Origin: Roseivivax marinus
GTDB taxonomy: Bacteria; Pseudomonadota; Alphaproteobacteria; Rhodobacterales; Rhodobacteraceae
Direction: 5' to 3'
Length of the DNA: 64,000 bases
Assembly (NCBI RefSeq): GCF_900109705.1
Contig: NZ_FOAI01000007.1
Location: 62,001-126,000, forward strand
Part shown: one piece after another, positions 7,713 to 17,502 of the stretch
Numbering within the stretch: position 1 is the first letter of the stretch
How the letters are laid out: each line of letters starts with the position of its first letter
Position numbers and translations under genes: made by a program
Notes under the pieces: generated by a model
Seen by the model: only the letters and a program-made list of their open reading frames with translations
Told to the model about the DNA's origin: nothing
The model's database searches: none

Positions 7713-8629
7713 GGTGTGCTGTCCTTCCTGGCGACCGCGGCATCTACCGCGCCCGGGGCCATTTGGCCAGAGGTCCGGCGCGCGCGCCAGAGGGTGTAGA
7801 GGCCCGAGCCCACGATCAGCGCCGCGCCGGCGAGCGTGGGCCAGTCGGGGCGCTCTCCGAACACGACGAAGGCGAGGATCAGCGCGGCCAGAAGCCGGGC
7901 GTAGCGGAAGGGCGCGACCACGGAGACCTCGCCCGTCCGCATGGCAAGCGTCAGGGCGAAGTAGGCCGACACCCCGCAGAGCGCGGTGGCGCACAACAGC
8001 CCCGCCGCGCGCGCGTCCGGCGGACCGGGCCAGCCGCCTTCGGCGATCAGAATCACCGCACCCGCCAGCGTGACGGTGGCGAAACCGGGAATGCCGAGCT
8101 GCGTGGCCGAGATCTCGGGCGGGCTGGCGCGCGTGGCGAGGTCTCGGGCCGCGAAGCCGATCATGCCGAGAAGCGCGAAGAGCGCGCTTGGCGCCACGCC
8201 GTCGAGGCCGGGTCGCAGGATCATGAGCACGCCGCCGAATCCCACGCCCATCGCGATCCAGCGGCGCGGTCCGACGGGTTCGGCGAGAAACAGCGCCGCG
8301 CCGAGCGTGACCACCAGGGGCGCCGCCTGAAGGATCGCCGAGGTCACGGACAGGGGCGCGTAGGCCAGCGCGAGCGCGAAGAACAGCCGCCCCATGACCT
8401 CGAAGCCCGAGCGCACCAGCATCGTCTTCCCGAGATAGCCGCGCGTCCACACCGGCAGGCCCGCCCGCCGCACCAGCGCCGCGTAGATCGTGAGGCCAAG
8501 CAGCCCGAAGATCAGCGTGCCGAGGCCGGGAGAGACCCCTGTCGTCGCCGCCTTGAACAGCGCATCCTCCACTGCGAACCCCATCATCGCCGCGACCATA
8601 AGGGCGCTGCCGCGAAGGTTGGGGGTCAC
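7709..8629 (-). CDS. EamA/DMT-family transporter inserted between rnc and era
   Basis: 306 aa with about ten hydrophobic segments in two EamA repeats, for example [20 protein letters not shown] and the C-terminal [21 protein letters not shown]. The inferred start is GTG at 8629, which overlaps the rnc TGA by 4 nt (GTGA); an internal ATG ten codons later is possible. Its end overlaps the era start. Substrate unknown; DMT members export amino acids, purines or drugs. Its position splits rnc from era, which usually adjoin. Confidence 0.87.
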   Translation of the reverse strand: MTPNLRGSALMVAAMMGFAVEDALFKAATTGVSPGLGTLIFGLLGLTIYAALVRRAGLPVWTRGYLGKTMLVRSGFEVMGRLFFALALAYAPLSVTSAILQAAPLVVTLGAALFLAEPVGPRRWIAMGVGFGGVLMILRPGLDGVAPSALFALLGMIGFAARDLATRASPPEISATQLGIPGFATVTLAGAVILIAEGGWPGPPDARAAGLLCATALCGVSAYFALTLAMRTGEVSVVAPFRYARLLAALILAFVVFGERPDWPTLAGAALIVGSGLYTLWRARRTSGQMAPGAVDAAVARKDSTP

Positions 8630-9312
8630 TGCCGCCCCTCGAGCCGGTCCAGCAGCTCGGCGGCGGCGGCCTGTTCGGCCTGGCGCTTGGACGAGGCTAC
8701 GGCCGAGGCGCTTTCGCCCGTGGTCAGGCGGGCCTCGATGGTGAAGACGGGCTGGTGATCGGGGCCCTCGCGGCCGGTCTCGACATAGGCCGGCGGCGAG
8801 AGGCCGCGGCCCTGCGCCCATTCCTGCAGCGCGGTCTTGGGGTCGCGGGCATCGCGCTCGACCCGGTCGATGCGGTCGCCCCAGAGCCGCAGGATCAGCG
8901 CTTTCGCGGCGTCGAAGCCGCCGTCGGCGTAGACCGCGGCGATCACCGCCTCCATCGCGTCGCCCAGAAGCGCCATCTTGCGCCGGCCCCCGGACATCCG
9001 CTCGGACCGGCCGAGGCGCAGCGCCTCCCCGATGCCGCAGGCGGCGGCCACCTCGGCGCAGGTCTCCTTGCGGACGAGGGCGTTGTAGCGCGGCGCCAGC
9101 GCGCCTTCGGCGGCAGAGGGGTCGCGGTCCAGCAGCGCCTCGGCCATGACAAGGCCCAGCACGCGATCGCCTAGGAACTCCAGCCGCTGGTTGTCCTCGC
9201 GGCCGGGGCCGGACATGGAGGAATGCGTCAGCGCGCGCGCCAGAAGCTCCGGTCGGTCGAAGCGGTGGCCCAGCCGGGCCTCGAGGTCATTGAGCGCCGC
9301 CGAGCGCTTCAC
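8626..9312 (-). CDS. rnc: Ribonuclease III
   Basis: 228 aa. It cleaves double-stranded RNA, including rRNA precursors and sRNA-mRNA duplexes. The signature [13 protein letters not shown] (41-53) supplies Glu45 and Asp49. [16 protein letters not shown] supplies the second acidic pair. A C-terminal dsRNA-binding domain ([10 protein letters not shown] ... [11 protein letters not shown]) is complete. The start is GTG at 9312, overlapping the lepB stop as GTGA, and the stop overlaps the next gene's GTG in the same way. Confidence 0.97.
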   Translation of the reverse strand: MKRSAALNDLEARLGHRFDRPELLARALTHSSMSGPGREDNQRLEFLGDRVLGLVMAEALLDRDPSAAEGALAPRYNALVRKETCAEVAAACGIGEALRLGRSERMSGGRRKMALLGDAMEAVIAAVYADGGFDAAKALILRLWGDRIDRVERDARDPKTALQEWAQGRGLSPPAYVETGREGPDHQPVFTIEARLTTGESASAVASSKRQAEQAAAAELLDRLEGRQ

Positions 9313-10151
9313 TCGATCTTCTCGAAGAAGCGGTCGCCGCGCCAGGTCCAGAAGAACAGCATCGAGCTGCCTGCCGACGAGAACACCACCCGCGAGGCGC
9401 GGCCCACGAGGTTCTCGAACGGCACGAAGCCGACGCCGCCCGCGACGGCCGGCACGCGGCTGTCCGACGAGTTGTCCCGGTTGTCGCCCATCATGAAGTA
9501 ATGCCCCTCGGGCACCTCGTAGACCGGTGTGTTGTCCGAGCCCTGGTTCGAGATGTTGAGGATCGAATGGGCGACGCCGTTCGGCAGGGTCTCGACCAGC
9601 TTTTCCTTCTCGCAGGCGCCACCGTCGCCGACGGGCCCGTTGGCGCAGCGCGGCCGCAGACGCTGTGGCCCTTGCGGCTCGGCGATTTCGGTGAAGGTGC
9701 CGTCGTCCTGGATCTCGACCGGCTCGTCGTTGATATAAAGCAGGCCCTCGCGGACCTGGATGCGCTCGCCCGGCAGGCCGATCACGCGCTTGATGAAGTC
9801 GCGGCCGGTGACCGGGTGGCGGAACACGACGACGTCGCCGCGTTCGGGCGCCGTGCCGAAGAGACGCGTGTTGTCGCCGTCGAGGAAGCCGCAGAGGTCC
9901 GAGGCGTCGATGTCGATGCCGATCCCGGGCAGGTAGAGCGACGGGCACGAGGCGTAGGAATAGCCGTAGGCCATCTTGTTCACGAAGAGGAAGTCGCCGA
10001 TCAGCAGCGTGTCCTTCATCGAGCCGGACGGAATCCAGAACGGCTGGAAGAACAGGGTGCGGAAGATGCCGGCGATCAGAAGCGCGTAGACGACGGTCTT
10101 GATCGTCTCGAGAATGCCGCCGCCGGACGACGTCTTCTTGTCCTTCGCCAT
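9309..10151 (-). CDS. lepB: Signal peptidase I
   Basis: 280 aa membrane protease that removes signal peptides from exported proteins. A transmembrane helix spans about 15-35. The catalytic serine is Ser44 in PSGSMKDTL and the general-base lysine is Lys121 in [11 protein letters not shown]. The conserved [11 protein letters not shown] box is present near 228. A loop with several cysteines (CPSLYL, DLCGF, RCANG, ACEKE) may carry periplasmic disulfides. Gene order lepB-rnc is typical of the lineage. Confidence 0.97.
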   Translation of the reverse strand: MAKDKKTSSGGGILETIKTVVYALLIAGIFRTLFFQPFWIPSGSMKDTLLIGDFLFVNKMAYGYSYASCPSLYLPGIGIDIDASDLCGFLDGDNTRLFGTAPERGDVVVFRHPVTGRDFIKRVIGLPGERIQVREGLLYINDEPVEIQDDGTFTEIAEPQGPQRLRPRCANGPVGDGGACEKEKLVETLPNGVAHSILNISNQGSDNTPVYEVPEGHYFMMGDNRDNSSDSRVPAVAGGVGFVPFENLVGRASRVVFSSAGSSMLFFWTWRGDRFFEKIE

Positions 10152-10183
10152 GGGGCTGCCTTCCTGCCTGCGCCTGCCGGGGC

Positions 10184-10212
10184 TTCATGGGCGCGGGGGG
10201 GCGACAAGTCAA
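10184..10212 (-). promoter_or_regulatory. Possible lepB promoter
   Basis: On the minus strand TTGACT (10207-10212) is followed after 17 nt by CATGAA (10184-10189). The -35 is close to the alphaproteobacterial CTTGAC consensus and the -10 is weak. It lies in the only sizeable gap (89 nt) inside the pdxJ-to-era chain, so lepB-rnc-era may have its own start. Confidence 0.35.
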
Positions 10213-10240
10213 GCAAGCGGGGGTGCGGCGGGGTGGCGCC

Positions 10241-10642
10241 TCAGGGGCGCGGGCGGGCCTCGATGACCACGAACGCCTGCGCCCACGGATGGTCGTCGGT
10301 GAGCGTGACATGGATGATCGCCTCGTGCCCCTCCGGAGTCATCTCGGCCAGCCGGTCGCGCGCCCAGCCGGTCACCTCCATCACCGGCTGGCCGGTGTGC
10401 AGATTGGCGACGGCCATGTCCTTCCACGCGATGCCCATACGGAGGCCCGTGCCGAGGGCCTTGGAACAGGCCTCCTTGGCGGCCCACCGCTTGGCGTAGG
10501 TGCCCGGCGTGTCGGCGCGGCGTTCGGCCTTGCGCTGCTCGACCTCGGTGAACACGCGGTTGCGGAAGCGGTCGCCGAAGCGCTCGAGCGTCCTGGCGAT
10601 ACGCTCGATGTTGCACAGGTCGGTGCCGACGCCGAGGATCAT
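10241..10642 (-). CDS. acpS: Holo-[acyl-carrier-protein] synthase
   Basis: 133 aa, standard for AcpS. It transfers 4'-phosphopantetheine from CoA to apo-ACP. The two metal/CoA motifs are present: [10 protein letters not shown] with Asp8, and [16 protein letters not shown] with Glu57. The start overlaps the upstream deaminase stop as ATGA. Its neighbours lepB and, two genes away, pdxJ match the conserved pdxJ-acpS-lepB order. Confidence 0.95.
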   Translation of the reverse strand: MILGVGTDLCNIERIARTLERFGDRFRNRVFTEVEQRKAERRADTPGTYAKRWAAKEACSKALGTGLRMGIAWKDMAVANLHTGQPVMEVTGWARDRLAEMTPEGHEAIIHVTLTDDHPWAQAFVVIEARPRP

Positions 10643-11100
10643 GCGCCGTCCTCGTAGATATGCGCCACCCGGTCGGCGCCGTGCCCGCCCGACCAGTCGA
10701 ACCCGTCATCGGCCGCGCGGGCGAAATCGTCGATCGAGAGCTGCGGGAACTGGAAGAAGGCCGGGGCGCGCTCCTGCGTCATGGCGAACACCAGACGGTC
10801 GATCCCAGCCCACCGCATCGCCGACAGGCACATCTCGCAAGGCTGCATCGACGCGATGAGCGTGGCGCCTGACAGGTCAGTGCGCCCCAGCGCCTGCTGC
10901 GCGCGAGCCATGGCCACGATCTCGGCATGGCGCGAGGCGTCGCAGTCCTGCGCGCTTTCGTTGTCGCAAAGCGCGAGCGTCTCGCCGTCCATCACCACGG
11001 CGGCGGTGAACAGGATGCCGCCGCCCTCGTCGGCATGGCGCTGCACGGCACGGTCGATCACCGCGTCGAGGGCGCGAAGTTCGGCGTCGGTCGGGGTCAT
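10639..11100 (-). CDS. CMP/dCMP-type zinc deaminase (nucleoside/guanine deaminase-like)
   Basis: 153 aa. The zinc site of the cytidine deaminase fold is intact: His58-Ala-Glu60 and PCEMC with Cys88 and Cys91. Length and the [13 protein letters not shown] tail resemble guanine deaminase or nucleoside deaminase proteins more than TadA, but the base specificity cannot be read from sequence. It is joined by ATGA overlaps to a small secreted protein upstream and acpS downstream, inside a chain of cofactor and lipid genes. Confidence 0.85.
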   Translation of the reverse strand: MTPTDAELRALDAVIDRAVQRHADEGGGILFTAAVVMDGETLALCDNESAQDCDASRHAEIVAMARAQQALGRTDLSGATLIASMQPCEMCLSAMRWAGIDRLVFAMTQERAPAFFQFPQLSIDDFARAADDGFDWSGGHGADRVAHIYEDGA

Positions 11101-11549
11101 GGCATGTCCTCCTGCGTGGCGTCGACCACCCCGGTCTGCTGGTTGATCCGGAGGCGCAGGCGCCGCGGCGTGCTGGCCGTGCCGTCGTGAAGCGCCACCG
11201 GCACCTCGAGCGATAGCCCCGTGGCCGGGTCGTAGGCCGCCTTCGTGCCGGGGAGGTCGATGGCGTAGAAGCCGCTGCGGTCGTCGGCCGAGATCAGCAC
11301 GCAGACCTGTCCCGGAAGCTCCGGGTCCGGCAAAAGCACCATGAGGTGCGCCGAGCAGCAGGCAGGTTCGCCGCCGGTGTCGAGGTGCAGCAGCCGCACG
11401 TTGCCGTTGGCGAAGGTGCGCACACCCTCCTCGACCGGGAGGACGAGGTTGCGGGCATTGGCCTCGAACGTGTCGCAGTCCCGGACCGCCGCTGCCTGCG
11501 CCCCGGTCGCGGTGGTCAGGGCCGCCGTCAGGAGCGCCGCCCGGATCAT
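11097..11549 (-). CDS. Small secreted protein of unknown function
   Basis: 150 aa. A clear Sec signal peptide ([19 protein letters not shown]) is followed by a mature protein of mostly beta character with cysteines near 24, 62, 63 and 82 (RDCDTF, PACCSAH, QVCVL). I do not recognise a family. The ATG lies in an ATGA overlap with the pdxJ stop, and its own stop overlaps the deaminase start, so it is embedded in the operon. Adjacent Cys-Cys suggests disulfides or metal binding in the periplasm. Confidence 0.75.
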   Translation of the reverse strand: MIRAALLTAALTTATGAQAAAVRDCDTFEANARNLVLPVEEGVRTFANGNVRLLHLDTGGEPACCSAHLMVLLPDPELPGQVCVLISADDRSGFYAIDLPGTKAAYDPATGLSLEVPVALHDGTASTPRRLRLRINQQTGVVDATQEDMP

Positions 11550-12298
11550 CCGCGCGCGCTGTCCATCAGGCGCCGCATCTCGGCGATGGCGGGTTTGAGG
11601 CCCACGAAGACGGCCTCGCCGATCAGGAAGTGGCCGATGTTCAGCTCGACGATCTGCGGCAGGCCGGCGATGGGACCGACGGTGTCGTAGGACAGACCGT
11701 GACCGGCATGGACCTCGAGCCCGGCCTCGGTCGCGACGGCGGCCATGTCCCGCAGGCGGGCCCACTCGGCGTCGCGCGCCTCGATGTGGCCTTCCGCGTG
11801 GTAGTCGCAATAGGCCCCGGTGTGCAGCTCGATCACGTCGGCGCCGATCTCGGCGGCGGCGGCGACCTGCGCCGGATCGGCCGCGATGAACAACGACACC
11901 CGCGCGCCTGCGTCCCGCAGCGGCGCGATGTAGTCGCGGAGCCGGTCGGCGTCGCCCGCCACGTCGAGCCCGCCCTCGGTGGTGCGCTCCTCGCGCTTTT
12001 CCGGCACCAGGCAGACGGCGTGCGGCCGATGCTTCAGAGCGATCCTCTGCATCTCTTCGGTGGCGGCCATCTCGAAATTCAGCGGCACGGTCAGCATCGC
12101 GGCGAGGGTCGCGATGTCCTCGTCACGGATGTGGCGGCGGTCCTCGCGCAGGTGCGCGGTGATGCCGTCTGCGCCGGCCTCTTCTGCCAGGCGCGCGGCG
12201 CGCATGGGGTCGGGCACGGCCCCGCCGCGCGCGTTGCGCAGGGTGGCGACGTGGTCGATGTTGACGCCGAGGCGCAGGCGGCCCTGGGGCTGGGTCAT
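11546..12298 (-). CDS. pdxJ: Pyridoxine 5'-phosphate synthase
   Basis: 250 aa TIM-barrel enzyme that condenses 1-deoxyxylulose-5-phosphate with 3-amino-2-oxopropyl phosphate in the DXP-dependent vitamin B6 route. Typical motifs are [17 protein letters not shown] at 10-26, [12 protein letters not shown] and [10 protein letters not shown]. The start ATG at 12298 gives the expected length. It heads the chain that runs through acpS, lepB, rnc and era. Confidence 0.96.
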   Translation of the reverse strand: MTQPQGRLRLGVNIDHVATLRNARGGAVPDPMRAARLAEEAGADGITAHLREDRRHIRDEDIATLAAMLTVPLNFEMAATEEMQRIALKHRPHAVCLVPEKREERTTEGGLDVAGDADRLRDYIAPLRDAGARVSLFIAADPAQVAAAAEIGADVIELHTGAYCDYHAEGHIEARDAEWARLRDMAAVATEAGLEVHAGHGLSYDTVGPIAGLPQIVELNIGHFLIGEAVFVGLKPAIAEMRRLMDSARG

Positions 12299-12363
12299 GG
12301 TGGTCTCCGGATGCGGGCGGGCGCGTGTGTCTGGCGGCAACCTAGGGCGCCGGCCGGCCCGCG

Positions 12364-13014
12364 TCAGCCATGATCTTCGCTCTTGCGTCCGGGCTTTTTC
12401 GCCTTGAGTGCCGCGAGCTTGGCGGCCAGCACGCCACGGCGGCGGTTCTGGTAGGCGCGGATGATCGGCACGGTGATGTAGTAGGCCACCAGCCCGCACA
12501 CGATGCCCGGCACGATGCCGCCCACGAGATAGGGATAGAAGACCTGGTCGTAGAACAGCGCCAGCCCCTCCCATTGCGGGTGAGCCGGTGTGAAGAGCGC
12601 GACGAAGTTCGCCCAGAGGTCGTCGCCCGCGTCCATGAACTTGCCCCCGAGCGACGTGTGATCGGCCGGGTCGGTCCGGATGCCGAGCATCCAGTAGCCC
12701 GTGGTCATCGAGATCACACCGATGGGCAGGTAGGTCAGCGGGTTACCGAAGAAGGTGCCGAGAAGCGCCGCGATCACGTTGCCGCGCAGGATCACGGCGA
12801 GCGCCGCCGAGATGAAGAAGTGCAGACCGTAGAACGGTGAAAACGTGGTGAAGACCCCGGCAAAGACGCCGCGGGCGATCTTTTCGGGGGTGTCGGGCAG
12901 CCGGTTCACCCGGTGTTGGACGTAGCGTGCTGCGCGCGCCCATCCGCCTCGTGGCCAGACGGTCTGGGAGACGATCTTCCAGACCGGCCGTTTGTCCCGT
13001 CGCTTGAAGACCAC
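12364..13014 (-). CDS. DUF2062 domain membrane protein
   Basis: 216 aa. The DUF2062 core is clear: [24 protein letters not shown], then hydrophobic helices with [15 protein letters not shown] further pair of helices lies near 165-190 and the C-terminal tail is lysine-rich ([11 protein letters not shown]). The family is uncharacterised; some members adjoin glycosyltransferases, but here the gene follows the RelA/SpoT gene by 33 nt on the same strand. Confidence 0.85.
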   Translation of the reverse strand: MVFKRRDKRPVWKIVSQTVWPRGGWARAARYVQHRVNRLPDTPEKIARGVFAGVFTTFSPFYGLHFFISAALAVILRGNVIAALLGTFFGNPLTYLPIGVISMTTGYWMLGIRTDPADHTSLGGKFMDAGDDLWANFVALFTPAHPQWEGLALFYDQVFYPYLVGGIVPGIVCGLVAYYITVPIIRAYQNRRRGVLAAKLAALKAKKPGRKSEDHG

Positions 13015-13047
13015 TGTCGTTCCCCGGTGTCGTCCGTTCCTAGCGCG

Positions 13048-15186
13048 TCACTCCGCGGCCGCGGCGCCCTCGGCCAGAGCGGCCTCCCTGCGCCGTTCGA
13101 CCGTGGCGACATCGGCCTCGGCGTCAAGGGCGGCCATCACGCTGTGGAGATGCTCCGCGTCACGCAGGTCGATGTCGATGAACAGCCGGAAGAAGTCGGG
13201 CTTGCGGTCCATGAAGTGCAGGTCCGAGATATTGGCACTTCGCTCACCGATCAATGTGCAAATCCGTCCCAGAACTCCCGCGTCGTTCCCGATCGTGAGA
13301 TCAAGCGTGACGGTGTAGACCGCAGGGTGGTTGCCGCCGGCCCAATGCAGGTCGATCCAGCGGTCCGGCTCGTTCTCGACAAGGGCCAGAGCGGTGCAGT
13401 CGATGGCGTGGACGATCACGCCCCGGCCGCGCCGTGCGATACCGACGATGCGCTCGCCCGGCAGCGGCTGGCAACACGGCGCGCGGGTGAAGCCCTGATC
13501 GTGATCCAGACCGATGACCGCACGCTTCTGGTCGACGGTGCTGTTCTCCTTGGGGCGCAGGTCGGGGTAGATCGCGTGCACCACCTCGCGCGCCGACAGC
13601 TCCGCGGAACCGAGCCGCGCGAGCAGGGTCTCGGAATCCGGCAGGCGCAGGATCTCGGCGGCCTTGGACAGGGCCTTGTCCGATGCCTTCTTGCCCATGC
13701 CCTCGAACGCCGAGCGGGCAAGTTCGCGCCCGAGCTTGATGAAACGGTCTCGGTTGGCCTCCCGCAGGCTGCGCCGGATCGCCGAGCGCGCCTTGCCGGT
13801 CGTCGCGATCTCGAGCCACGTGGCCTGCGGCGACTGGCCCTCGGCGGTGATGATCTCGACCGACTGGCCGTTCTTGAGCCGCGTCCACAGCGGTACGCGC
13901 AGACCGTCGACCTTGGCGCCCACGCAGGCGGCCCCGATCCGCGTGTGGATCGCGTATCCGAAATCGAGCGGCGTTGCGCCCTTGGGCAGCTTCACCACGT
14001 CGCCCTTGGGCGTGAAGCAGAACACCTGGTCGGAATACATCTCGAGCTTCACGACCTCGAGGAACTCGTCGTGGTCGTCCTCGCCGTCGAACTGCTCGGT
14101 CAGCTGGCTGATCCACTTGGCCGGGTCCACGGCGAAGGGGTTCTGCGCGCGCACGCCGTCGCGGTAGGACCAGTGCGCCGCGACGCCGGTCTCGGCGACC
14201 TCGTGCATCTGGCGGGTACGGATCTGCACTTCGACCCGCTTGCCGTCGCGCCCGGACACCGTCGTGTGGATCGAGCGGTAGCCGTTGGTTTTGGGCTGGC
14301 TGATGTAGTCCTTGAACCGGCCCGGCACCGCGCGCCAGCGCTGGTGGATCGCGCCGAGCGCGGCGTAGCACTCGGCCTCGGTTCGGGTGATGACGCGGAA
14401 GCCGTAGATGTCCGACAGCCGCGAGAAGCCCATCTCCTTCTCCTGCATCTTGCGCCAGATCGAGTAGGGCTTCTTGGCGCGGCCGAAGACCTCGGCGTCG
14501 ATGCCCACCTTGTCCAGCTCGTGGCGCATGTCCGAGGTGATGCGGTGGATGACGTCCCCGGTTTCCTTCTGGAGGTTGATGAACCGCCGGATGATCGAGG
14601 CGCGACCCTCGGGCTGAAGCACGCGGAAGGCCAGGTCCTCGAGCTCCTCGCGCATCCACTGCATGCCCATCCGCCCCGCGAGGGGGGCGTAGATGTCCAT
14701 TGTCTCGCGCGCCTTCTGGATCTGCTTGTCCTGCCGCATGGCGCGGATCGTGCGCATGTTGTGGAGACGGTCGGCGAGCTTCACGAGGATCACCCGCAGG
14801 TCCTTGGACATCGCCATGAACAGCTTGCGGAAATTCTCGGCCTGCTTCGTCTCGGAGGACGACAGTTGCAGGTTTGTCAGCTTGGTCACGCCGTCGACCA
14901 GGCGCGCGACCTCGGGGCCGAAGGTCTTGTCGATCTCGGAATAGGTGGACTTGGTGTCCTCGATCGTGTCGTGCAGGAGCGCGGTCACGATCGTCGCGTC
15001 GTCGAGCTGCTGCTCGGTCAGGATGGCGGCGACGGCGACGGGATGAGTGAAGTAGGGCTCACCCGACTGGCGGGTCTGGCCCTCGTGCATCCGGGCGCCG
15101 TAATCGTAGGCCGCCCGGATGAGGTCCGCATTGGTCCGCGGATTGTAGTTGTGCACCAGCGCGATCAGATCTTCGGCCGCGATCAT
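13048..15186 (-). CDS. RelA/SpoT-type (p)ppGpp synthetase/hydrolase
   Basis: 712 aa with full RSH architecture. The N-terminal HD hydrolase has His48 (FTHPV) and His72-Asp73 (LLHDTIEDT). The synthetase domain follows (DIYGFRVI, QPKTNGYRSIHTT, EVQIRTRQMHE), then TGS (DVVKLPKGATPLDFGYAIH), a helical region and a C-terminal ACT domain. An intact HD motif points to a bifunctional enzyme that both makes and degrades the alarmone, as in other alphaproteobacteria with one long RSH. It lies 31 nt downstream of rpoZ, whose product carries part of a ppGpp site on RNA polymerase. Confidence 0.95.
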   Translation of the reverse strand: MIAAEDLIALVHNYNPRTNADLIRAAYDYGARMHEGQTRQSGEPYFTHPVAVAAILTEQQLDDATIVTALLHDTIEDTKSTYSEIDKTFGPEVARLVDGVTKLTNLQLSSSETKQAENFRKLFMAMSKDLRVILVKLADRLHNMRTIRAMRQDKQIQKARETMDIYAPLAGRMGMQWMREELEDLAFRVLQPEGRASIIRRFINLQKETGDVIHRITSDMRHELDKVGIDAEVFGRAKKPYSIWRKMQEKEMGFSRLSDIYGFRVITRTEAECYAALGAIHQRWRAVPGRFKDYISQPKTNGYRSIHTTVSGRDGKRVEVQIRTRQMHEVAETGVAAHWSYRDGVRAQNPFAVDPAKWISQLTEQFDGEDDHDEFLEVVKLEMYSDQVFCFTPKGDVVKLPKGATPLDFGYAIHTRIGAACVGAKVDGLRVPLWTRLKNGQSVEIITAEGQSPQATWLEIATTGKARSAIRRSLREANRDRFIKLGRELARSAFEGMGKKASDKALSKAAEILRLPDSETLLARLGSAELSAREVVHAIYPDLRPKENSTVDQKRAVIGLDHDQGFTRAPCCQPLPGERIVGIARRGRGVIVHAIDCTALALVENEPDRWIDLHWAGGNHPAVYTVTLDLTIGNDAGVLGRICTLIGERSANISDLHFMDRKPDFFRLFIDIDLRDAEHLHSVMAALDAEADVATVERRREAALAEGAAAAE

Positions 15187-15217
15187 CGCAGAGCCTCCAT
15201 CGCGCCGGTCAGGGACC

Positions 15218-15571
15218 TCAGCCCTGGCCCTGCGCCTCCATCAGCGCGCGCAGCAGCTTCTCTTCGGACATGTCGTCCTCGGCCGGCTTGTCCGGCTCCG
15301 CGCCCATGAGCAGCGCCATCGCGTCGTCCTCAGGCTCGTCGACCTCGATCTGGGTCTGGTTCGACTCGATCATCCGTTCGCGAAGCTCGTCCGCCGACTG
15401 GGTTTCTTCGGCGATCTCGCGCAGGGCGACGACGGGGTTCTTGTCGTTGTCGCGCTCAACGGTGATCGGAGCGCCCGACGACACTTCACGCGCCCGGTGT
15501 GCGGCGAGCAGCACCAGATCGAAGCGGTTGGGAACCTTGTCGACGCAGTCTTCCACGGTCACGCGGGCCAT
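15218..15571 (-). CDS. rpoZ: RNA polymerase omega subunit
   Basis: 117 aa. [24 protein letters not shown] is the standard omega opening, and the N-terminal MAR residues contribute to ppGpp site 1 in E. coli. VALREIAE is also conserved. The C-terminal half is an acidic extension ([13 protein letters not shown]) common in alphaproteobacterial omega. Pairing with the RelA/SpoT gene is ancient and functionally sensible. The frame extends much further upstream, but only this ATG gives a conserved protein. Confidence 0.95.
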   Translation of the reverse strand: MARVTVEDCVDKVPNRFDLVLLAAHRAREVSSGAPITVERDNDKNPVVALREIAEETQSADELRERMIESNQTQIEVDEPEDDAMALLMGAEPDKPAEDDMSEEKLLRALMEAQGQG

Positions 15572-15681
15572 GATGCCTCCAAACTCGGGAGTTTCCTCGA
15601 AAGCCGGACGTCTAACGCGGATCGCGGGGCTTGACAAGAGTGAAGGATCGCGCATCGGCGCCCGTCGGGCGCTGCGCGGCA

Positions 15682-16278
15682 TCAGAGCGGAACGATCCCC
15701 GCGCGCGCCTCCGGGGGCAGGGCGTCCAGCATCTCGCGCACCGTGCGATCGAGGGTCGGATGCCGCCATCCGGGCGCCACGTCGGCCAGCGGAACGAGGA
15801 CGAAGCCGCGATCCTGGATGCGCGGATGCGGCAGGATGAGTCGGTCCGGCGCCTCGACCGCCTGTCGCTCGGCGGCCAGATCTCGCCAGCGCTCGTGCGT
15901 CTTTTCGTCCGGAAGCGTCTTTCCGCCTATCGCGAGAAGGTCCAGATCGAGGGTCCGGCCGGCCCATCGCGCGGACCTCTCGCGACCCGCCTCGGCCTCC
16001 ACCGAATGCAATATCTCGAGCACTCTCTCGGGGGCGCAGGGCACCGTGACCAAAGCCGCCGCATTGACATAATCCGGCCCGGCTCCGGCGGGAAAACAGG
16101 GGGTTGCGTAGAAACGGCTGAGCCTGCGCAGCCGCAATCCGCGCTCCGCGAGATGCCGCAGCGCGGCGCCAAGCGCCTTCTCCGGGCGGCCGAAACGCCC
16201 CGGCAGATTGGCTCCTAGTGCAATCAGCCCATCTTGTCCGATTTGGGTAATGGTCGTATCCTTTTGGGATATGTTCAT
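15682..16278 (-). CDS. folK: 2-amino-4-hydroxy-6-hydroxymethyldihydropteridine pyrophosphokinase
   Basis: 198 aa from the ATG at 16278; an ATG 30 nt earlier would add ten residues. FolK transfers pyrophosphate from ATP to hydroxymethyldihydropterin in folate synthesis. Motifs are [10 protein letters not shown] near 18-27, the HPPK signature RTLDLDLL and [16 protein letters not shown]. The residues before [10 protein letters not shown] ([16 protein letters not shown]) are unusual, so the true start could be internal and use a rare codon. No folP or folB is adjacent. Confidence 0.93.
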   Translation of the reverse strand: MNISQKDTTITQIGQDGLIALGANLPGRFGRPEKALGAALRHLAERGLRLRRLSRFYATPCFPAGAGPDYVNAAALVTVPCAPERVLEILHSVEAEAGRERSARWAGRTLDLDLLAIGGKTLPDEKTHERWRDLAAERQAVEAPDRLILPHPRIQDRGFVLVPLADVAPGWRHPTLDRTVREMLDALPPEARAGIVPL

Positions 16279-16287
16279 CTTGGGTGT

Positions 16288-16316
16288 TTGGCTTGAAGCC
16301 TGACCCAATCTATCTA
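16288..16316 (+). promoter_or_regulatory. Possible promoter of the NYN-domain gene
   Basis: TTGGCT (16288-16293), a 17-nt spacer and TATCTA (16311-16316) followed by TTTT. The AT-rich stretch lies in the folK/NYN divergent gap, about 75 nt before the NYN start. The -10 is a partial match only. Confidence 0.35.
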
Positions 16317-16390
16317 TTTTTCAGCGCTCAGGGTGCCACCCCTCACACTCACGGCCTACCGGCACCCGATATTCCACGAAGGGACTTTTA

Positions 16391-16957
16391 ATGTTTTACA
16401 AGGACGAACGGCTGGCGCTGTTCATAGATGGATCGAATCTCTACGCCGCTGCCAAGGCGCTGGGCTTCGACATCGACTACAAGCTCCTGCGACAGGAATT
16501 CGTTCGCCGCGGCAAGATGTTACGGGCGTTCTACTACACCGCGCTTCTTGAGAACGACGACTATTCCCCCATCCGCCCCCTGGTCGACTGGTTGCATTAC
16601 AACGGGTTCACCATGGTCACCAAACCGGCCAAGGAATACACCGACAGCCAGGGCCGCCGTAAGGTGAAGGGCAACATGGATATCGAACTGACCGTCGATG
16701 CCATGGAGCTTGCCCCGCGAATCGATCATGTGGTCCTGTTCTCCGGCGACGGGGATTTCCGTCCGCTGGTCGAAAGCCTGCAGCGCCAGGGCGTGCGTGT
16801 GTCCGTCGTCTCGACGATCCGCAGCCAGCCCCCGATGATCGCCGACGAACTGCGCCGCCAAGCCGACAACTTCATCGAACTCGACGAGCTGCGTGAAGTG
16901 ATCGGACGTCCGCCGCGCGACCAGTCCGACCGCAACGTCGAAGCCGTGAACAGCTAA
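16391..16957 (+). CDS. NYN (LabA/DUF88) domain protein, PIN-like nuclease fold
   Basis: 188 aa. The NYN domain covers most of the protein: LALFIDGSNLYAAAK with Asp13, GNMDIELTVDAM with Asp97 and Asp103, and LFSGDGDFRPLV with Asp120 and Asp122. These acidic residues form the metal site of the PIN/FLAP-like nuclease fold, so an RNase role is plausible; LabA relatives influence gene expression in cyanobacteria. The polar C-terminal tail (RPPRDQSDRN) is disordered-looking. A DedA-like gene follows 19 nt downstream. Confidence 0.88.
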   Translation: MFYKDERLALFIDGSNLYAAAKALGFDIDYKLLRQEFVRRGKMLRAFYYTALLENDDYSPIRPLVDWLHYNGFTMVTKPAKEYTDSQGRRKVKGNMDIELTVDAMELAPRIDHVVLFSGDGDFRPLVESLQRQGVRVSVVSTIRSQPPMIADELRRQADNFIELDELREVIGRPPRDQSDRNVEAVNS

Positions 16958-16976
16958 GGGCGGACCAGCCAGCGCA

Positions 16977-17414
16977 ATGTGGCCCGATCTCGCCGCGCTG
17001 GGCGGCCTCTTCGCGGCGGCTTTCGGCGCAGCCACGATCCTGCCCTTCCAATCCGAAGTTGTCTTCGTCGCCCTGCAGCTGCGTGACGCGGCAGCAATCG
17101 GCACGCTCGTTGCCGTAGCGAGCCTCGGAAACGTCCTCGGAGCGGTGGTGAACTATGTCCTCGGGCTTTCGTTCGAGCGGTTCCGCCACCGCCGCTGGTT
17201 CCCGGCCACCGACCGCCAGCTCGACCGAGCGCAGGGCTGGTGGAGCCGCTGGGGTGTCTGGACTCTCCTGCTCAGCTGGGCGCCTTTCGGCGACGCCTTC
17301 ACCGTCATCGCCGGCATCATGCGCACGCCGGCGTGGCTGTTCGTTCTGCTCGTCACCCTCGCCAAGACCGGTCGCTACGCGCTGCTCGCCTGGGGCACGG
17401 CCGCGGCCGCCTGA
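16977..17414 (+). CDS. YqaA-like DedA/SNARE-associated family membrane protein
   Basis: 145 aa with about four hydrophobic segments. LPFQSEVVFVALQL and ASLGNVLGAVVNYVLG near 22-65, then SWAPFGDAFTVIAG, match the short YqaA branch of the DedA superfamily. DedA proteins affect membrane homeostasis and lipid carrier transport, but YqaA proteins are uncharacterised. It follows the NYN gene closely and is probably co-transcribed with it. Confidence 0.82.
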   Translation: MWPDLAALGGLFAAAFGAATILPFQSEVVFVALQLRDAAAIGTLVAVASLGNVLGAVVNYVLGLSFERFRHRRWFPATDRQLDRAQGWWSRWGVWTLLLSWAPFGDAFTVIAGIMRTPAWLFVLLVTLAKTGRYALLAWGTAAAA

Positions 17415-17502
17415 ACGCGCCCCGGCCTGCGAAATCGTGCGCCGCCCCCCACTGGATCCACTCCCGCCGATGGCTTAGCTCTGGGGCCGAAGGAGACCGA
17501 CC

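Noticed and set aside
12913-15309. A 798-codon open frame on the plus strand opposite the RelA/SpoT gene
   Set aside because: It mirrors a well-supported gene. Its product is rich in Arg, Gly, Val and His without recognisable domains, the usual result of GC-rich third positions in the antisense frame.
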